Positions 17,928-25,651 of a stretch of DNA of 64,000 nt are shown one piece after another. A program made the position numbers and the translations under genes. The notes beneath the pieces were generated by a model that saw only the letters and a list, made by a program, of their open reading frames with translations, did not search any database and was not told where the DNA came from. The first letter of the stretch is position 1, and every line of letters begins with the position of its first letter. Source of the DNA: an uncultured Eubacteriales bacterium (GTDB lineage Bacteria > Bacillota > Clostridia > Oscillospirales > Oscillospiraceae); the NCBI GenBank assembly GCA_900079765.1, contig LT599017.1, positions 3,486,996-3,550,995 of the forward strand, given 5' to 3'.

Positions 17928-17963
17928 AGAAGGCCCGCCGAGAACGGCAGGCCTTCTTTTTTA
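17928..17963 (+). terminator. Terminator of ilvE, probably bidirectional
   Basis: Stem of about 13 bp (17928-17940 with 17945-17957, loop AGAA) followed by a T-run on the plus strand. The complement also ends T-rich, and it overlaps the stop of the convergent M42 peptidase. Confidence 0.82.
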
Positions 17964-19001
17964 TTTACATTCCAAATACAGTGCCATCAATTGGATGGTG
18001 TTTTTCATCCCCTCCCAATGCGTGCGCTCCATGCCGTGGGAGGCGTGGACGCCGGGGCCGATGAGGGCAGCGCGGACGTCGTGCCCGGCGTGCCATGCCA
18101 CTCCTGCGTCGGAGGCATAGTGGGGATAGATGTCTACGGCGAAGTCCACGCCGTTCGCCTTTGCCAGGTCCACCAGTCGAGTGGTCATGCCGTAGTCATA
18201 GGGGCCGTTGCCGTCCTTTGCGCAGATGGAGACCTGATACTCGGTACAGGTGAGATCAAGGCCTACGCAACCCATGTCCACAATCAGGAGCTCGTCCAGC
18301 CCCGCGGGGATGGTGGCCCCGCCGTGGCCCACCTCCTCGTGGACGCTGAAGATGAATTCGGCGGGGCGGCGGGGCGTCTCGCCGGAGTCCTTCATCAGCT
18401 TTAAGAGTGCCAGCATACAGGCTGCGCTGCCTTTGTCGTCGATGAAACGGGACTTCAGGAAACCGCTGGGGGTCACCACCGTCTTGGGGTCGAAACAGAC
18501 AAAATCCCCGGCCATAATACCCAGCGCCTCCACGTCCTCCTTGCTCTTTACCACTTCGTCGATGCGGACAGCCAGATTCAGCTCGTCCCGGGTACGGGTG
18601 GCCGCGTCGTCAAAGACGTGGGCGGCTGGGGAGAGGGAGAGAATAGTACCGGTGTAGACCCGCCCATCCCTCGTATAGACCTTGCAATACTCGCCGTCCA
18701 GGGTGGGGAGTATTGGTCCGCCGATACGGGTAATCATCAGGTGGCCTTCGGCAGTAATGGAGCGGACCATCAGGCCCAGTGTGTCGATATGGGCGCAGAG
18801 GCCCACGGGAGCGCAGTCCTCCCGGCCCGGCACCTCCACCGTGATATTTCCCTTGTTGTTGCGCGTTACCTCATACCCCAGGCCCCGTGCGTACTCCTCC
18901 ACGAAATTTGCGGCGCTGCCGGTAAACCCGCTGGGGCTGTCGGTACTCAGGAGCCTCGCCGCTGCCTCCATCAAACTCTGCTTGCAGCTTGTCACGTCCA
19001 T
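17961..19001 (-). CDS. M42 family metallopeptidase (deblocking aminopeptidase-like)
   Basis: 346 residues, the usual size for M42 cytosolic aminopeptidases and endoglucanase-M-like proteins. Metal ligands are visible in order: LCAHIDTLG (His71, Asp73), RFIDDKGSA, VHEEVGHGG (catalytic Glu pair), DMGCVGLD and a late HASHGMERTHWEG. These enzymes form large tetrahedral complexes that trim peptides from the N-terminus. Substrate preference is not evident. Start ATG 18999-19001. Monocistronic and divergent from the YbaK gene. Confidence 0.93.
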   Translation of the reverse strand: MDVTSCKQSLMEAAARLLSTDSPSGFTGSAANFVEEYARGLGYEVTRNNKGNITVEVPGREDCAPVGLCAHIDTLGLMVRSITAEGHLMITRIGGPILPTLDGEYCKVYTRDGRVYTGTILSLSPAAHVFDDAATRTRDELNLAVRIDEVVKSKEDVEALGIMAGDFVCFDPKTVVTPSGFLKSRFIDDKGSAACMLALLKLMKDSGETPRRPAEFIFSVHEEVGHGGATIPAGLDELLIVDMGCVGLDLTCTEYQVSICAKDGNGPYDYGMTTRLVDLAKANGVDFAVDIYPHYASDAGVAWHAGHDVRAALIGPGVHASHGMERTHWEGMKNTIQLMALYLECK

Positions 19002-19018
19002 TTGATTCCACTCCTCAT

Positions 19019-19046
19019 TTGTGCTATGATTTTCTCATATCATAAT
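19019..19046 (+). promoter_or_regulatory. Promoter of ybaK
   Basis: TTGTGC (19019-19024), 16-bp spacer, CATAAT (19041-19046), 25 bp before the start codon. Confidence 0.5.
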
Positions 19047-19071
19047 AGCGTTTTGAAAGGGAAGTTACAAG

Positions 19072-19548
19072 ATGTCCGAGGAAAAAACCAACGTAATGCG
19101 TATTTTAGACCAGAAGAGGATCCCCTATGTCCCCCACTCCTACCCCTACGACGGCGGGCCGGTGGACGGCTTGACAGTAGCGGAGACCCTGGGGGCAGAC
19201 CCGGAGGCGGCTTTCAAAACTCTGGTGACCCGTGGGGCGGGGGGGCAGTTTTACGTCTTTGTGGTACCCGTTCTCCTGGAGCTGGATCTGAAGGCGGCGG
19301 CAAAAGCCGCTGGGGAGAAGTCCATTGAGATGATCCGCCAGGCGGAGCTCCTCCCTCTGACAGGGTACGTCCATGGCGGCTGCTCTCCAGTGGGAATGAA
19401 AAAACTTTTCAATACTTTCATCGACGAGAGCGCACAAGCGCTGAACACAATGATGGTAAGTGCCGGAAAGCTGGGTTTCCAGGTGGAGTTGGCTCCAACC
19501 GCGCTTGCAAGCCTCGTGCGGGCCCGATTCGCCCCCATCTCGAAGTAG
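19072..19548 (+). CDS. ybaK: Cys-tRNA(Pro)/Cys-tRNA(Cys) deacylase YbaK
   Basis: 158 residues of the YbaK/EbsC editing domain. YbaK hydrolyses Cys-tRNA mischarged on tRNA-Pro in trans. The conserved region with FKTLV, FVVPVLLELDLKAAAKAAG, the GYVHGGCSPVGMKK active-site segment and FIDESA is intact. Start ATG 19072 follows AAAGGGAAG. Single-gene unit closed by a terminator. Confidence 0.95.
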   Translation: MSEEKTNVMRILDQKRIPYVPHSYPYDGGPVDGLTVAETLGADPEAAFKTLVTRGAGGQFYVFVVPVLLELDLKAAAKAAGEKSIEMIRQAELLPLTGYVHGGCSPVGMKKLFNTFIDESAQALNTMMVSAGKLGFQVELAPTALASLVRARFAPISK

Positions 19549-19562
19549 CGCCTTAAACCGCA

Positions 19563-19600
19563 ACGTCCCCACCCTCGAAAGAGGGCGGGGACGTTTTATT
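19563..19600 (+). terminator. Terminator of ybaK
   Basis: Stem 19563-19576 with 19581-19594 around a GAAA tetraloop, followed by TTTTATT. Confidence 0.85.
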
Positions 19601-19610
19601 GCGCGGCGCA

Positions 19611-20636
19611 CTATATGTTCTGCGGGATATGGATGTCCAGGTCGGTATAGACCGCGCCGCCCGGTGGGGCATCGCCAAAGATCAGGAAGTCGTATAAAAT
19701 CTGGAGAGGCTGTGCCCCCTGGAGGTCGGGGCGCTGGGAGACTGTGGCCGAGATGGTCCCGTCATCCAGCATCTCCCGCTGGGCGGGGATGAGGTCGTTG
19801 GTAAGGACCACCAGCCCCGGCGGTGCGGCCTTGCGGACAGCACGGCAGATACTGAAGTCCCCCAGATTAACGATATAGAGGGCGGCGAGCCCGGGGTGGC
19901 GGTGCAGCAAGTCATAAACAGAAGAGAAGTCTCCCGTGCGAAAGACTGCGGGCGCACCCCGGTCGGCCAAGAGCAGGCCGGGGGCGTGGGTTCGCAGTTC
20001 CTCCGTAAAGCCCTGCATCCGAGAGGAAAAACTGACGTCGCTAAAGTCGTCATAGGTGGCAACGCCCACCTCCCCCGTCCCACCGGTACACAGGGCGCAC
20101 AGCCCCGCAGCCACCCGGCCGGACCGGACGTAGTCGCACCCCACATAGGCAATGCGGGGGACGGCGGGCTCGTCGATGTTAAAAAAGACCGTGGGCACCC
20201 GCCTGGCGCGCAGCCGCTCCAGGAAGGCCCGGTAAGGCGGCGCGGACAGTGGGAGGGCGGCCACGCCGTCCGGATCGCTCTCCTCCACCTCGCGGAGGGT
20301 GCGCTCCAGGTAAGCGTTGTCCAACTGGCGGATGAGATAGAAGTCAACCTCCACGCCCAGCTCCCGCAGCTCCCCCGCCTTGTCCCGGGCGGCATGGAGC
20401 ACGTCGGCAAAAAAAGCGAAGTCCGGCCCGTGGACGACAAGGAACGCCAGACGCAGCCTTCTCTTCCGGGCGGCAAGCATCTTCCCCGCCACATTGGGGC
20501 GGTAGCCCCGCTCCTCCATGATGGTACGAATCTGCGCCTCGGTCTCCGGCTTTACTCCCGGTCTGCCGTTGAGCACCCGGTCCACCGTCCCCCGGGACAC
20601 CCCCGCCAGCTCGGCGATCTTCTTTATGGTAAGCAT
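19611..20636 (-). CDS. LacI family transcriptional regulator
   Basis: 341 residues. N-terminal LacI helix-turn-helix and hinge (TIKKIAELAGVSRGTVDRVL at 3-22), then a periplasmic-binding-protein-like sugar-sensing domain. Last gene of the GH3 / GtrA-like / LacI unit, starting 2 bp after the preceding stop, so it is probably a local regulator of beta-glucoside use. The effector is unknown. A candidate operator lies over the start of the operon transcript. Confidence 0.93.
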   Translation of the reverse strand: MLTIKKIAELAGVSRGTVDRVLNGRPGVKPETEAQIRTIMEERGYRPNVAGKMLAARKRRLRLAFLVVHGPDFAFFADVLHAARDKAGELRELGVEVDFYLIRQLDNAYLERTLREVEESDPDGVAALPLSAPPYRAFLERLRARRVPTVFFNIDEPAVPRIAYVGCDYVRSGRVAAGLCALCTGGTGEVGVATYDDFSDVSFSSRMQGFTEELRTHAPGLLLADRGAPAVFRTGDFSSVYDLLHRHPGLAALYIVNLGDFSICRAVRKAAPPGLVVLTNDLIPAQREMLDDGTISATVSQRPDLQGAQPLQILYDFLIFGDAPPGGAVYTDLDIHIPQNI

Positions 20637-20638
20637 GG

Positions 20639-21244
20639 CTAGCCTTCCTTATCCTTGAAGATGACCTTAAAGATAGGGAAAAAGACCCAGAAGGAGATGG
20701 CGCTGTTGATGACCATGGTGACCACATCGGCAAGGGTCTGCCCCGCGCCGCCCAGATGTCCCATGAGGAAGGAGTAGATGGGGGCCTTGTAGAGGCCCTG
20801 GAGGGCCCCGGCCACCAGCGTGATGACGATGTAGGCGAGGACGTACCAGAATGCGGCCTTGGCTATGCTGCCGTTAGACTTGAAGGTCACGTTGCGCTGG
20901 AGGAAGAAGTTGATGACCTGGGCGATGGCCAAAGTGATCTGCACCGCAAGGAAGTAGGCGAGTCCCCCACCCAGCCCGGCTGCGTCCACCGGCCCGGCGG
21001 CGTAGTTGAAGACGAAGTACTGGCTGCCGTCTATGTTATGGCCCACGGGGAGAACCTGGAAGGGGGTGTTGACCAGGGCCGTCTGCATGAAGACGGCTTT
21101 AAGAGCTGGCATGAGAACCAACTGGAGGACGGTGATGCCATTGGAGAGGATAAAGAAGACGAGGAACTGGGCAAGGGTAGGGTGTTTCTCCTTGAAACGG
21201 TTCCAGACGCCCTTGGCGCCCTTCTGGTCGTTGACTGTACTCAT
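20639..21244 (-). CDS. Small membrane protein, GtrA-like
   Basis: 201 residues from MSTVNDQKGAKG (ATG 21242-21244, AAGGAGG upstream). The longer frame has no ribosome site. There are four hydrophobic helices at about residues 22-45, 80-105, 120-145 and 165-190. The segment INFFLQRNVTFKS after the second or third helix resembles the N-x-x-x-R-x-x-x-F signature of GtrA family proteins, which move lipid-linked sugars. It sits between a GH3 glucosidase and a LacI regulator. A role in glycan or lipid-linked sugar handling is inference. It could also be an unassigned transporter-like protein. Confidence 0.6.
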   Translation of the reverse strand: MSTVNDQKGAKGVWNRFKEKHPTLAQFLVFFILSNGITVLQLVLMPALKAVFMQTALVNTPFQVLPVGHNIDGSQYFVFNYAAGPVDAAGLGGGLAYFLAVQITLAIAQVINFFLQRNVTFKSNGSIAKAAFWYVLAYIVITLVAGALQGLYKAPIYSFLMGHLGGAGQTLADVVTMVINSAISFWVFFPIFKVIFKDKEG

Positions 21245-21285
21245 AAAATGGTGAACCTCCTTGCGGATAGTGAGTGTGGTGAGCA

Positions 21286-23727
21286 TTATTTCCCGGCGTC
21301 GGCTAAGATTTGGGCGGTCTCCTTGTCCTGCCTGCCCTTGCGCCACCAAGCGCCGAAGAGGCGGCCCACGCCGCGGAAAAAGTGACCGTTGACGATGAAC
21401 AGGATGGCGTCCACCATCTCCATATTCACCATGGGGCCCATCAGCTTGGCAATGCCCCGGAAGGGCATGTTATAGATAGAGAGGATGTTCAGGTCAGGCT
21501 TGCCCGCCGCCTCGGATTTGTTCTTCATGGCGGCGATGCGCCCGTAGACGAACCGGGCGATCGGGTTTTTTGCGTAGCAGAGCTGGGAGATGGTGTCATT
21601 TCGCTCCAGAGGCCGGGTGCGGTCCCACCTGGCCGCCGGGATGGGATGGCCCAGCAGGGTCTCGAACTCCCTGTCGCCCACGTCGCTCACCCTGCCGGAA
21701 TAGTAGCTGGGCAGGGCGGCGCTGTCGTAGGGGAGCGCGCTCAGGGCACCGGCCACGGCCACGGCGGCGGTGAGCTTTACGTCGTTGACGGCGGCGGCGA
21801 CATAGATTTCATAGCTCCCGCCCTCGACCTCCCATTTGCCGCTCTTCACATTGAAGGCGCGAAACGCCTTGTCATCCAGGGGGACTGTGACCGTCCTGCT
21901 CTCGCCCGCCTCCAGGAACACCTTGACGAATCCCTTGAGCTCCTTGGCCGGGCGGAAGAGCGCGCTGCTTTTCTTGCCCACATAGACCTGGGCCACCTCA
22001 GCTCCCGCGCGCGCGCCGGTGTTGGTGAGGGTGAAGGAGACCGCCTTATCGCTGGCGGTAATGTCAGAGTAAGCAAAGGTTGTGTAGCTCAGGCCGAAAC
22101 CAAAGGGGAACCGGACGGGCACCTGGGCGGTGTCGTAGTAGCGGTACCCGATAAAGGGCCCCTCCCGGTACTCGGCGGTGCGCTCCGCACCGGGGAAGTA
22201 CTTGCGTGCAGGGGTGTCCTCATACCGCAGGGCATAGGTCTCCGCCAGCTTGCCGGAGGGATTTACCTTCCCGGTGAGGATGCGCGCCATGGCCGCCGCA
22301 CCGGCCTGGCCGCCCAGATAGCCATGGACGATTGCCTTGCAGGAGTCCGCCCAGGGCAGCTCCACCGCCGAACCGCAGGAGAGCACCACCGCGACGTTGG
22401 GGTTGACGGCGGCCACCGCCGCTACCAGCTCGGCCTGATTCTGTGCCAGCGCCATGTGCTCCCGGTCCATGCCCTCGACCTCGCGGACTTCGGCAAGGCC
22501 TAAGTACAGGAGGACAACGTCAACCTCTTTGGCAAGGGCAACGGCCTCGGCGAGGAGCGCGGCATCAGCCGCACCGTCCCGGCGGAACCCCTGTGCATGC
22601 CCCATCACGTTGACCCCCTCGGCCTTCAGGCAGTCCAGAGGGACGTCCAGCCTGGTGGGGTTGACCATGCTGGAGCCCGCGCCCTGGTATCGGGGCGTGA
22701 AGGCGAAATCTCCGATCACGGAAACCCTTCTCTCGGAAGAGAGGGGGAGAAGGCAGTCTTCATTTTTGAGGAGGACGATGGAGGCCTCAGCCGCCCTAGC
22801 GGCAAAGGCGTGGTGGGCCGCCTCGTCAAACTCGGTGGGGGCACCTGACTGGATGGCCGTGGCGAAGAGGACGTTCAGGTACTCGTCCACCCGCTGGTCC
22901 ACGGTCTCCTCTGAGAGCCTGCCCTTCCGCACGGCTGCGACCACCTCGCAGTCACTGTACGCGCCCGGGGCGGGCATCTCCAGGTGGCTCCCCGCCTCCA
23001 CGCCGGAGACGTGGTCGTTGGAGCCGCCCCAGTCGGACACGACGACGCCGTCAAACCCCCATTCGTCCACCAAAATATCCCTTAGGAGCTTTTTGTTTTC
23101 GTTTGCGTACACGCCGTTGATCTTATTGTACGAGGACATGATGGCCTTGGGGCGGCCCTCCTTGACGGCAATCTCGAACCCGGTGAGGTATATCTCCTGC
23201 AACGTCCGCTCGTCCACCACGCTGTCGCTGGACATGCGCAGGGTCTCCTGGCTGTTGGCCGCGAAATGCTTGGGGCAGGCGGAGACTCCCTTGGACTGGA
23301 TACCCCGGATGTAGGCCGCCGCCAGCTTACCCGCCAGGTAGGGGTCCTCCGAGAAGTACTCGAAGGCCCGGCCGCACAGGGGGGAGCGTTTCATGTTGAG
23401 GCCGGGGCCCAGGAGCATATTCACCCGCTGGGCTACACACTCAGTCCCCAGGTGCTTGCCCAGTTCCTCCCCCAGGGCGACGTCCCAAGCGTTGGCCACG
23501 GTGGCAGCGGTGGGGTAGCAGGTGGCGGGCACGCTGGCGTTGAGGCCAAGGTGATCCGCCGCCCCCGCCTGCTTGCGCAGCCCATGGGGGCCGTCCGACA
23601 GGTACATCCCCGAAAGGCCCAGCCGCTCAATCTCCTTGGTGGTAAAGTTTCCCTTGCCCGATAAGAGCGAGGCCTTTTCCTCCAGTGTCATTGCGCCGAT
23701 CAGGTCCCGATGCTTTAAGTCAGCCAA
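21286..23727 (-). CDS. Glycoside hydrolase family 3 beta-glucosidase-like enzyme
   Basis: 813 residues. The N-terminal GH3 barrel has SDGPHGLR near 44-51, KHF at 153-155 and the nucleophile Asp232 in VVVSDWGG. The second alpha/beta domain and a fibronectin-III-like domain (to about residue 690) follow. About 120 extra residues with helical, partly hydrophobic character end the protein, as in many clostridial GH3 enzymes. No signal peptide, so it should act in the cytosol on imported glucosides. First gene of the unit with GtrA-like and LacI genes. Confidence 0.92.
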   Translation of the reverse strand: MADLKHRDLIGAMTLEEKASLLSGKGNFTTKEIERLGLSGMYLSDGPHGLRKQAGAADHLGLNASVPATCYPTAATVANAWDVALGEELGKHLGTECVAQRVNMLLGPGLNMKRSPLCGRAFEYFSEDPYLAGKLAAAYIRGIQSKGVSACPKHFAANSQETLRMSSDSVVDERTLQEIYLTGFEIAVKEGRPKAIMSSYNKINGVYANENKKLLRDILVDEWGFDGVVVSDWGGSNDHVSGVEAGSHLEMPAPGAYSDCEVVAAVRKGRLSEETVDQRVDEYLNVLFATAIQSGAPTEFDEAAHHAFAARAAEASIVLLKNEDCLLPLSSERRVSVIGDFAFTPRYQGAGSSMVNPTRLDVPLDCLKAEGVNVMGHAQGFRRDGAADAALLAEAVALAKEVDVVLLYLGLAEVREVEGMDREHMALAQNQAELVAAVAAVNPNVAVVLSCGSAVELPWADSCKAIVHGYLGGQAGAAAMARILTGKVNPSGKLAETYALRYEDTPARKYFPGAERTAEYREGPFIGYRYYDTAQVPVRFPFGFGLSYTTFAYSDITASDKAVSFTLTNTGARAGAEVAQVYVGKKSSALFRPAKELKGFVKVFLEAGESRTVTVPLDDKAFRAFNVKSGKWEVEGGSYEIYVAAAVNDVKLTAAVAVAGALSALPYDSAALPSYYSGRVSDVGDREFETLLGHPIPAARWDRTRPLERNDTISQLCYAKNPIARFVYGRIAAMKNKSEAAGKPDLNILSIYNMPFRGIAKLMGPMVNMEMVDAILFIVNGHFFRGVGRLFGAWWRKGRQDKETAQILADAGK

Positions 23728-23756
23728 ACTATGACAGCTCCTTTCAAGGGCAGCAT

Positions 23757-23785
23757 GTGCCCGGACACGTTATGCCCAGAGTATA
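23757..23785 (-). promoter_or_regulatory. Start region and candidate LacI-type operator of the GH3 operon
   Basis: TATACT (23780-23785, minus strand) with a poor -35. Just downstream lies the near-palindrome GTGCCCGGACAC (23757-23768) centred on CCGG. A palindrome with a central CG covering the first transcribed bases is a usual LacI-family operator position. The link to the LacI gene of this operon is inference. Confidence 0.4.
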
Positions 23786-23893
23786 ACAGCTCTTTTTTTA
23801 AATGGGGAGCAGTTTTGCGTAAATGGTCCTTTTCTGAACGCAACCTGTCACGCACTACCACAAAGGGGCCCAGTATAGCTGCGATCGAAGGAC

Positions 23894-23933
23894 AAAAAGC
23901 GGCTCCATCCGATTTCACTCGGATGGAGCCGCT
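23894..23933 (-). terminator. Terminator after the split acetyltransferase
   Basis: 15-bp perfect stem (23898-23912 with 23919-23933, 6-base loop) followed on the minus strand by TTTTTG. It starts 22 bp after the last stop. Confidence 0.88.
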
Positions 23934-23954
23934 GTGCGGACTGGGTTGTATACT

Positions 23955-24593
23955 TTAAAAATAAGTATGGTTGACCGGCTTGGCGCTCCAGCCGATGGCC
24001 CGCTGAACGTCGGCGGCGTAGCCCGGGTCGGACAGGGTCACCCTGCCCAGAGCCAGCGCCCGGGACAGTGGGTATGCCCCCATGACGAGGGAGGAGAGGG
24101 CCGATATCTCAGCGGAGAGGGTTACGTCCGGCTGAGCGCGCTCGACCAGTTTCACCGCGTTTCCGGATACCTCCAGCAGGAACGTGCCGTTATTTTCCGC
24201 GATCACATCGTCGCTGACCTCCAGGGCCAGGACAAAGCTCCGGCTAACGGGAGACTCGCAGTGAGTCTGGAAACGAAAATACCCTGCCACATCGAAGATG
24301 CGCACCATGTAGCCCATGGTGTGTCGGCCGATCTTCTGGATACAGCCGTCATGGGCCCGGTTTTCACCGGTGTCGGGGTTGGTAAACATCAAGTGCAGGT
24401 ACTCATCGCCGGAGAGGATGCGCACCCTCTCGACCTGGTCGGTCTGGGAGGCAAAGAAAGTCATAAATTGGCGCAGAGTATCCAGGTCCTCGTAGACCAT
24501 CTCGCGGACCATCAGGTCGTGGTACATGTCGGTATAGTGGTCCACATCCACAAACTCGAAGGTAAGGTAGCCCGTCAGCCTCCTCTCCGGCAC
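23955..24593 (-). pseudogene. Eis-like acetyltransferase, C-terminal part in a shifted frame
   Basis: 213 codons that contain the second GNAT-like region and a C-terminal SCP2-type domain (from about residue 125: LEVSDDVIAENNGTFLLEV and on), as in Eis/enhanced-intracellular-survival acetyltransferases. The frame overlaps the end of the N-terminal part by 19 bp and is shifted by one base. It has a GTG at its first codon but the coding similarity continues across the junction, so it reads as one gene interrupted by a frameshift near 24575-24593. Alternatives are a sequencing error, or reinitiation at a GAGAGGAGG site at the junction. Family usual length is about 390-410 residues, close to the two parts joined. 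Confidence 0.7.
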
Positions 24594-25183
24594 AGCACCG
24601 CGTAGGGCATATCAAAGATGCGGTGGGGATCCATAAAGTGATGGATGGTGGCCCCGTGGGTCCGCTTCGCGTAAGCGCGGTAGAAGTCCAGGAGCTCCTC
24701 ACGGTCCTCGGGCCGGGCGAAGGAGAGGCCCGACTTGTCCCCGAAGGAGCGGATATAACAGGGCTTGGGCTGGTAGAGAATATTTTCGTTGCCGTAGCCG
24801 TACCCCATGTTGCCATAAAAGGCGGGGTTGAAGGGGTGGAGACAGCCGATGGGCGTCCCCATTTTGGCGTAGTACCGCATGAGTACCTTCAGGAGGGTGT
24901 AGGCGATGCGCTCCTTCTTGTGAAGAAAGTTGGCGGAGACATAGGCCGCGGCCCCCATGGGCATCATCACACCTCTGACGTTGAGGGTGAAATCCATCAT
25001 CAGAATGGAACCGATCAGGGTCCCATTATCGTCAAAACAGCCGAGGTAGCGCCCCTCGTCCGGCCGGTACAGTTCGCCTTCCATATTCTTCAGGAGTGAG
25101 GGCGGCGTCTTGGACGGGAACGAGGTAACCACGTTTCGCGCCAGCTGCTCCACCTCTGAAGGGAGAACGAATCTGATTTCCAT
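24575..25183 (-). pseudogene. Eis-like GNAT acetyltransferase, N-terminal part
   Basis: 202 residues with the N-terminal GNAT fold of Eis-like enzymes, which acetylate amines such as aminoglycosides or polyamines. Acetyl-CoA-binding elements lie near residues 70-110 (VSANFLHKKERIAYTLLK). The frame terminates early at 24575-24577, in the middle of the protein, and the remainder continues one base out of phase. ATG 25181-25183 is preceded by a purine-rich AGAAAGG site. On its own it would lack the C-terminal carboxylate that Eis enzymes use, so it is probably inactive unless the shift is suppressed. Confidence 0.7.
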
Positions 25184-25200
25184 CTAATTTATTCCTTTCT

Positions 25201-25430
25201 CATACCCTAAGGCCCGGCGCCCGAGGGTATGACGCAAAGGCCTGGGAGGCAGCCCTCTCAAGCCCGCGTTGCTTGGCATATCCCCAAAGGGCCGACCGGA
25301 CGGCCCCCTGGCCAGAGCCTGAGCTGCGAGTTTCCCGGACGAGTACAGCCCCGCCCGGGCCGCCGCGCGGCCCGCCCCCGGTGCGGAGCGTCAGACGCTC
25401 CGCGCGCACCTGCTTTGACGAGGTCATTAT
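25201..25430. other. GC-rich, strongly self-complementary intergenic stretch
   Basis: No gene is seen between 25184 and 25503. Inverted repeats: CATACCCT/AGGGTATG (25201-25208 with 25224-25231), GGGCCGC/GCGGCCC (near 25357-25373) and a perfect 10-bp repeat centred at 25393 (25383-25392 with 25394-25403). A structured RNA or a remnant is possible. I recognise no known family. Confidence 0.35.
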
Positions 25431-25503
25431 GTCAGCCTTCACGAAAAAAGTCAATTCAATTTTCGCCCGCCGGGCAGAATGACCGAAACCGCGCAGAAAA
25501 TCC

Positions 25504-25532
25504 TTGACAGTCCGAAAAAGCTGGGGTAAAGT
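25504..25532 (+). promoter_or_regulatory. Promoter of the eutG transcript
   Basis: Consensus TTGACA (25504-25509), 17-bp spacer, TAAAGT (25527-25532). Predicted start about 25539, giving a leader of about 110 bases before the ATG. Confidence 0.8.
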
Positions 25533-25536
25533 ATAT

Positions 25537-25590
25537 TTGCCTGACCGCGAGGCAGCGGCGCAGGTATATTTCGGGTGCGACGGAGCGTCC
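25537..25590 (+). promoter_or_regulatory. EutV (ANTAR) tandem-hairpin site in the eutG leader
   Basis: P1: CCGC / GCGG (25545-25548, 25555-25558) closing hexaloop GAGGCA. P2: GGGTGC / GCGTCC (25573-25578, 25585-25590) closing hexaloop GACGGA. The linker is 14 bases. The 3' arm of P2 is also the 5' arm of the following terminator, so P2 and terminator exclude each other. That is the published logic of EutV antitermination. Loop position 4 is G as in known sites. Position 1 is G instead of A. An alternative P1 (TGCCT/AGGCA, 25538-25554) is also possible. Confidence 0.7.
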
Positions 25591-25624
25591 TGGACAATTT
25601 TGTTCAGGACGCTTTTTATTTTTT
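25584..25624 (+). terminator. Leader terminator upstream of eutG
   Basis: 13-bp stem (25584-25596 with 25601-25613, one G-T pair, loop ATTT) and a T-run, located before the gene rather than after it. Conditional termination is implied by the overlapping hairpin P2. Confidence 0.9.
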
Positions 25625-25651
25625 AGGCAGCGTTAGGGAAGGAGCAGGGGT

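Noticed and set aside
25201-25260. Possible c-di-GMP-I (GEMM) riboswitch because of GACGCAAAGGCC
   Set aside because: The upstream GGCAAAC element and the downstream conserved GGCCUAA / receptor parts are absent. The promoter of eutG lies further downstream.
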